From the NCBI RefSeq assembly GCF_029784155.1, contig NC_073691.1, forward strand, positions 121,869,474 through 121,933,473: a stretch of DNA of 64,000 nt, written 5' to 3'. A program made the position numbers and the translations under genes. Below the pieces are notes generated by a model. It saw only the letters and a list, made by a program, of their open reading frames with translations, did no database searches and was not told the origin of the DNA. Origin of the DNA: Uranotaenia lowii. Its lineage: Eukaryota > Arthropoda > Insecta > Diptera > Culicidae. Each line of letters starts with the position of its first letter. Position 1 is the stretch's first letter. Shown one piece after another: positions 59,361-64,000 of this stretch.

Positions 59361-60687
59361 AAGCTTAGTTCTTTTAGAAATGGGACACTTTCTTTTGTTA
59401 ATAGCTCGTTTACTACTAATCGGATATTTAAAACTTTAACTGCATTTTGCTGCCTGTAAAAAGTACTATCAGACCTGTTTTTGTCAAAATTTTAAGTTAA
59501 GGCGTTTTTGAGATATGTACGATGTAAGAGAAAAAGAAAAAAATAATTTTGCACAGTTTCCTTCAAAATCCGTCATTATTAAATTGATAGCTGACAAAAC
59601 CTTTGATTATTCAAAGAATTACTGTGTGTGAGAGGTGGAAAAGTATGCAAACACTGTCAAAAATGTCCACGAAGTTGAAATCAAGCATTGGAGTGAAGCA
59701 CATGACTGGAAACTATGGTTAAGGGTCATTAGGGAAGTCAAGTCTCAAAACAGCATTTTAAATTTTTAATAAGCGAAAAACTAAGTGTAGATAGCTGAGA
59801 TGTCAAAATTTTTTTTCTTCGATAAGCTGAAAGTGTTGCCTCGTTATGAGTCAATCAAACCTTATTTCAAATAAAAATGTTTTCCTAGATCCAGAGCTCG
59901 TAAGCTGTATAGCCGGTACCGAGGCTATGCGACAGATGATTTCTGATGAACGACAAAACTTATGAAATACCCTATTTCAAACAAATTCCAGCATATGAAA
60001 TACCATGTCTGCTCGTGGCAAGGTTCCTTCAATATTAAAGTATGTGTTTGCTGGTTGTTTTGTATAAAATATAATTATTTGTCAAAATTCTGCTCCTGTG
60101 GAACAAAATAACAACAATTTTCAAAACGAAAACTTTGGTTTTCACTGTTTTTGAAAGCCTACAATGAGTAATCTTGTATGTACCCTTCGCATCCTACGAT
60201 CCATTCTAACCGATTATACTTGAAGTTTAATCTCATGATGGTTTTGTTTGGTTATTGTCAGATTTTGCCAGCAGAAATTCCATGAAAAATACTTTTGAGT
60301 GGCTCAAAAATAATCAAGTTTTATTCATTTCGGAACAGCTGTATTCACTAAACTGCCTCCAGTTCTTTTCAAAAGAGAAGTATTGGATCAAAAAGTAGCA
60401 GAAATTGAAGGAGAAGGCTGTTGTCACCTAAAATACAGATTAAACGAAGTATAAGTTTGAAAAAATGATCAATACGATGACTGAAAAAAGTGTGCGCCGG
60501 CCGATGGGAGATACTAAGAATAAAGTAGACATTTTCCCTACAAAAAACAATAAAATTTTTTTTCAATTTTTTTCATGAATTGTCATAAAATTACCTTCAT
60601 TTCCTTCATAGAAAGTATTTTGATCAAGCGAATAGTTTTTAAGATACACGCATTCGTAACTGTCCCATTTCTAAAAGAACTAAGCTT
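59361..60687. mobile_element. AAGCTTAGTTCTTTTAGAAA element, copy A (1.33 kb)
   Basis: TIRs AAGCTTAGTTCTTTTAGAAA (then TGGGACA) and the exact inverted copy are flanked by TA (59359-59360 and 60688-60689). The TA target and TIR form fit the Tc1/mariner superfamily. The inside is collinear with the reverse complement of copy B (for example GAATTACTGTGTG, AGCATTGGAGTGAAGCACAT). The coding frame is heavily decayed. Confidence 0.88.
60372..60600 (+). pseudogene. Decayed coding block of element A
   Basis: In changing frames the plus strand reads KKCAPADG and related text that parallels the better kept frame of copy B (minus, 62216-62404), with several stops. The protein family is not recognised; a transposase C-terminal part is likely from position only. 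Confidence 0.4.
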
Positions 60688-60689
60688 TA

Positions 60690-61603
60690 GTTAAAAAAAT
60701 GTTCTGTGCAATGCGGTTGCGCTGAGAGGACAATGCCAGTTAAAAGAAAGCTTATAATGCCGGTCCGGCATAGAATATTACGCCGATAATTCCACCTCTA
60801 AGGAAGTTCATAGCGCCCTGTTTTATGTAAAACACCTATTGACTCCAGTCACTGTTGAGTCGAACGAAATGTCGTATTTCGGAAGTCGAGTAAAACTGAT
60901 CGAATAAATTTTAGCGCTCAAATGGCGGCTGTCATGTTGAAATTTTTCAAACCCACTTTGAAATGCTCCCTCATGCAAAATATCAGTCTTTCCACTGATT
61001 TTCCTCGTATTTTAGAAAAATGTGGTTAATGTTCACTGTTTTTATGACCTGTAAAAACCTATTTTCCAAATGATAAACAAAATGGTGACAAATTGCCATG
61101 AGTGTTGCTGTGAACAAAACCGGATAAAAAAAACTTGGCTTGGTTTATCGTGACAGCTGAGTCACGAAGTTTCAAGCAGTCGACTCAGTCGAGCTCACTT
61201 GAGTAAAAGGACTCGTGACTCGTCTTATATAATGATTTGAAAACTACAATTTAGTTATGACGAAAGAAAAAAAACAATAAAAGAGGATCGACATCAGGCA
61301 ACGATTTAACATCATTTGTAACAATACACACATTTTATTTTAAATATATTTTCTTTCGGTTCAGATTTCTCGAAAAAAAAACCTTAAATTTGGAAAAAAT
61401 CGACAACGGACATCAATGACAAAACATAATTGTTTAGAAAATTCGTAAATAACATTGCAGAAACAGGATTTAACATTCATTTTTATATTGTTTTAGATTT
61501 TTCAGTGTTGCCAGAATGAATCATGACTTTTTAGTGCAACTATGTACCTTTTTCTGATAATTTTTTCAACTTTAAGAGATTTAGGGGTCGCCGTCCAATC
61601 AAA
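60690..61603. other. Unassigned sequence between two elements
   Basis: No gene is supported. GC content is slightly raised around 60700-60960. Confidence 0.35.
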
Positions 61604-61799
61604 AGGGCTTGTTCTACGACTTGAGTGACGTGACTCACGAAAGTTCACTGCTTCTTCCTGACTCCAGAAAATGCTTCAGAAAAGTAATTTGTGTATCTAT
61701 GAGCTCTGAAGACCAATAACAGCTCATTTAAGTTATTTAAGCCAACAAAACGATAAAAAATTTCCTAAGTCACGTCACTCGAGTCGCAGAATAAGCCCC
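61604..61799. mobile_element. GGGGCTTATTCTGCGAC MITE, copy 2, inverted
   Basis: The ends GGGCTTGTTCTACGACTTGA and GAGTCGCAGAATAAGCCCC enclose sequence that is the reverse complement of the copy at 4581-4799 (CTGACTCCAGAAAATGCTT). Length is 196 bp. The left TIR has mutated. Confidence 0.82.
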
Positions 61800-62120
61800 A
61801 AACTTTTTTTCTTTATTATAGAGACTTTCAGCCTTGGGCTGGTTCGTCTCTTCATAAGCCCCAAAGTGAAATTTTGCATAGTTTTATTTTGATAAAAATA
61901 TTATGGGTTAACAGCAGTGAAATTTTGGCTTTTAAAGCTTGAATAGTAAATGGCCATCGTTATTGACATTTTTAAATTCTTCAATTGTATTTGTTTCGAT
62001 TATAGTCGTTTTAACATGTTCATGTCATTCGTGACTTACATCAACGATGCAGTTGGCGGACAGTCATTGAAAAACTTATCCGGTACAACTGTGATCGATG
62101 TTTACTGTGGTTTACTCTTA
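61800..62120. other. Short unassigned segment
   Basis: It contains TTATAGAGACTTTCAGCC with GGGCTGGTTCGTCTC (61816-61851), which looks like a repeated mosquito motif, and a second CATAAGCCCC. No gene is seen. Confidence 0.4.
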
Positions 62121-63090
62121 AAGCTTAGTTCTTTTAGAAATGGGACAGTTACGAATTCCTGTATCTCAAAAACCATTCGTTGGAACCAAATACTTTCTAT
62201 GAAGAAAAAGAAGGTAATGTTATGATCTTTCATGAAAAAATTTGAAAAAAAATATTTACCGTTTTTTGTTAAAGAAATTTCTACTTTATTCTTGGTATCT
62301 CCCATTGGCCGACGCACACTTTTTTCAGTCGTGGTATTGATCAGTTTCTCCAACTTATACTTCGTAAAATCTATATTTAAGGTGGCTTCACCCTCCTTCT
62401 TCAATTTCTGATACTTTTTGGTCCAATACTTCTCTGGAAACTGGAAACTGGAAGCATTTTAGTGGATTCAGTTGTTTCGAAATGAACAAATTTGATTATT
62501 TTTTACCACATTTTTGAACGTTTTTTTTTCGGTATCGGTTTTACAGCTTAAGAGCTTTGGAACTATCAAAAAATGGTTGTTTGAGGTTGGATTTCAATGA
62601 GTCATTACTACGCAACACTTTCAGTTTATCGGAGAAAATTGTTTTGGACATTTCAGCGATCTACCCTTAGTTTTTCGTTTATTGAAAATTAAAAATGCTG
62701 GTATGAGACTTGACTTCCTTGATGATCCTTAACCGTTGTTGCCGATCATGTGCTTCACTTCAATGCTTGATTTGAACTTTGTGGACATTATTGACAGTGT
62801 TTGCATACTTATCCACCACAAAAACTCAGTAATTCTTTGAATAATCAACGGTTTTGTCAGCTATCAATTTGATGATGACGTATTTTCAAGGAAACTGTGC
62901 AAAATTATTTTTTTCTTTTTCTCTTGCATCGTACATATCTCAAAAACGCGTAAATTTTAAATTTTGAAAAAAATAGGTCGAATAGTACTTTTTACAGGCA
63001 ACAAAATGCTGTCAAAATTTTTAATATCCAATAACTAGTTAACGAGCTATTAGCAAATGAAAGTGTCCCATTTCTAAAAGAACTAAGCTT
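62121..63090. mobile_element. AAGCTTAGTTCTTTTAGAAA element, copy B (0.97 kb), opposite orientation
   Basis: It has the same TIRs as copy A and is flanked by TA (62119-62120 and 63091-63092). Internally it is the reverse complement of copy A with about 360 bp missing. A minus-strand frame (62102-62404) contains the better preserved coding remnant. Confidence 0.88.
62216..62404 (-). pseudogene. Coding remnant of element B
   Basis: The minus frame includes KKEGEATLNIDFTKYKLEKL and SVRRPMGDTKNKVEISL, paralleled in element A. Upstream sequence (KYWTKKYQKL, about 62405-62440) seems continuous. No catalytic motif is visible. By analogy with the TIRs and TA target it may be a transposase C-terminal fragment, but the family is not recognised. 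Confidence 0.4.
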
Positions 63091-63092
63091 TA

Positions 63093-64000
63093 TGCTCGAA
63101 CTCTTTGACGAAAAAGCCTAAGAACTTACAAGATAAACATAATAATGATATTTTTCAATGATGAACATCGTACGGACGGACATTTTAAAAGTTGTAGAGC
63201 CAAACTTCACTGCATCATCTTCGAAAGAAGCGCGTATGTGTGAATTTGAATTGCTGCTGACTGAGCTCAGCAGTTTTTGTTCCAGTGCATTCCACTTGAA
63301 AAGTCCTTTTTTTTATTTCTGGCGCGCAAAGTTGCCATCCAAAAGACACGCCAAAGAGTTGACCTTTTTGTCTGCGGAACCCTTTTTCGATTGCCTATCG
63401 GTAGCAAAATCTCGCACCCAATAAATGGCTACCGTAGGGCTTGAAGCCTGGAGCCTGGAGGATCCGATCCTCCTTAGAAGGTCCTAGCTTGTCCTCCTAG
63501 CACAATATGACAGAGAAAAAAAAGTATAATCGAACCGGAGTTCTTTCTCTTTCTGTCCGACGGCCGGTGGAGTGGAGAGTAAATGCGATTGTGACAAAGG
63601 GCATCAATAATTCACACTGGGACAGTGGAAAGTGATTTATGATGTAGGTCTTCCCGGTGTGACTTTTATTTTTCCTACGAGCAAAACTTTCCACAGATAA
63701 AGGTGCTCGGGGCTGCTGTGGGAAGCTGCCGTAAATATTTTTTACCCCCCAAAAACCTTCCTCGACTAGTGTTGTGAGAGTGAGTGTGTTTGGATGGGAA
63801 AAAGTGACCTCAATATTTCTTCGATCCTTTTTACTCGTTCTGCTAAGCTGCTTTAAATAAACCTTTCTGAAAATATGAGAGTCCGCATTAGCATTTGTGA
63901 CAGATTGGGCATTCTCCGTTTGGGGCAGGAGAGAAAATTTGAAAACCTTTAATGCTTCAATGAACATCGAGAGATGGGTTGGATTTACAACATGGTAATT
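63093..64000. other. GC-richer right edge, no gene assigned
   Basis: A minus-strand frame of 156 codons (63497-63967) is the longest unexplained frame of balanced composition, but no domain, signal peptide or splice context is recognised. A small hairpin GGAGGATCCGATCCTCC lies at 63456-63472. It may be conserved regulatory DNA or an exon continuing beyond the window. Confidence 0.3.

Noticed and set aside
63497..63967. 156-codon minus-strand frame as a gene
   Set aside because: Balanced composition but no domain, start context or homolog recognised; left as a candidate region only.

Overview
The window is AT-rich, repeat-dense insect DNA, most probably from a mosquito. The reasons are a mariner element with DD37E catalytic spacing (a lineage known from mosquitoes), a TTAA-flanked piggyBac, tRNA-derived SINEs, a tail-repeat non-LTR retrotransposon, and many short inverted-repeat elements (MITEs). 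One segment looks like host protein-coding sequence: a spliced immunoglobulin V-set exon on the minus strand at 11905-12246, resembling the insect Sidestep (Beat-receptor) family. It has a clean acceptor and donor and symmetric phase. Its partner exons were not found here, so most of the window is probably intron or intergenic DNA around that gene.

Left part (1-25 kb): a G-rich minisatellite and long (TG)n tract; two copies of an unnamed 1.2-kb dispersed repeat (2.4-3.6 kb and 13.4-16.5 kb), the second split by a 2.0-kb hAT-like element; a 4.38-kb piggyBac (6700-11082) with intact TTAA duplications whose transposase is broken by small indels and by a 1.03-kb TA-flanked insertion; the Sidestep-like exon; a mariner pseudogene; a CCCGATCAGG MITE; and two direct copies of a GGGAGAGTGGGG element at 20.2-22.1 kb.

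Middle (25-46 kb): a SINE, a 2.26-kb element with ~400-bp inverted arms, a 0.93-kb MITE, a 208-bp palindrome, a 1.3-kb foldback element, and at 41.6-44.1 kb an inverted-repeat-bounded block holding three copies of a 200-bp unit, two ACACGG/T-run arrays and a TGTCTCA heptamer satellite.

Right part (46-64 kb): a 5'-truncated non-LTR element with a 13-bp target duplication, a 57-bp retroelement stub, a SINE, a DD37E mariner carrying a palindromic 188-bp MITE, a large G/C-tract-ended element, two palindromes inside an older MITE, three adjacent MITEs at 56.2-58.8 kb (one with an internal inverted duplication), and a pair of oppositely oriented TA-flanked elements at 59.4-63.1 kb.

No operon, tRNA gene, rRNA or CRISPR was seen. 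No intact transposase survives. The interest lies in nested insertions whose order can be read from target-site duplications, and in unusual palindromic structures. I did not find a convincing new functional system.
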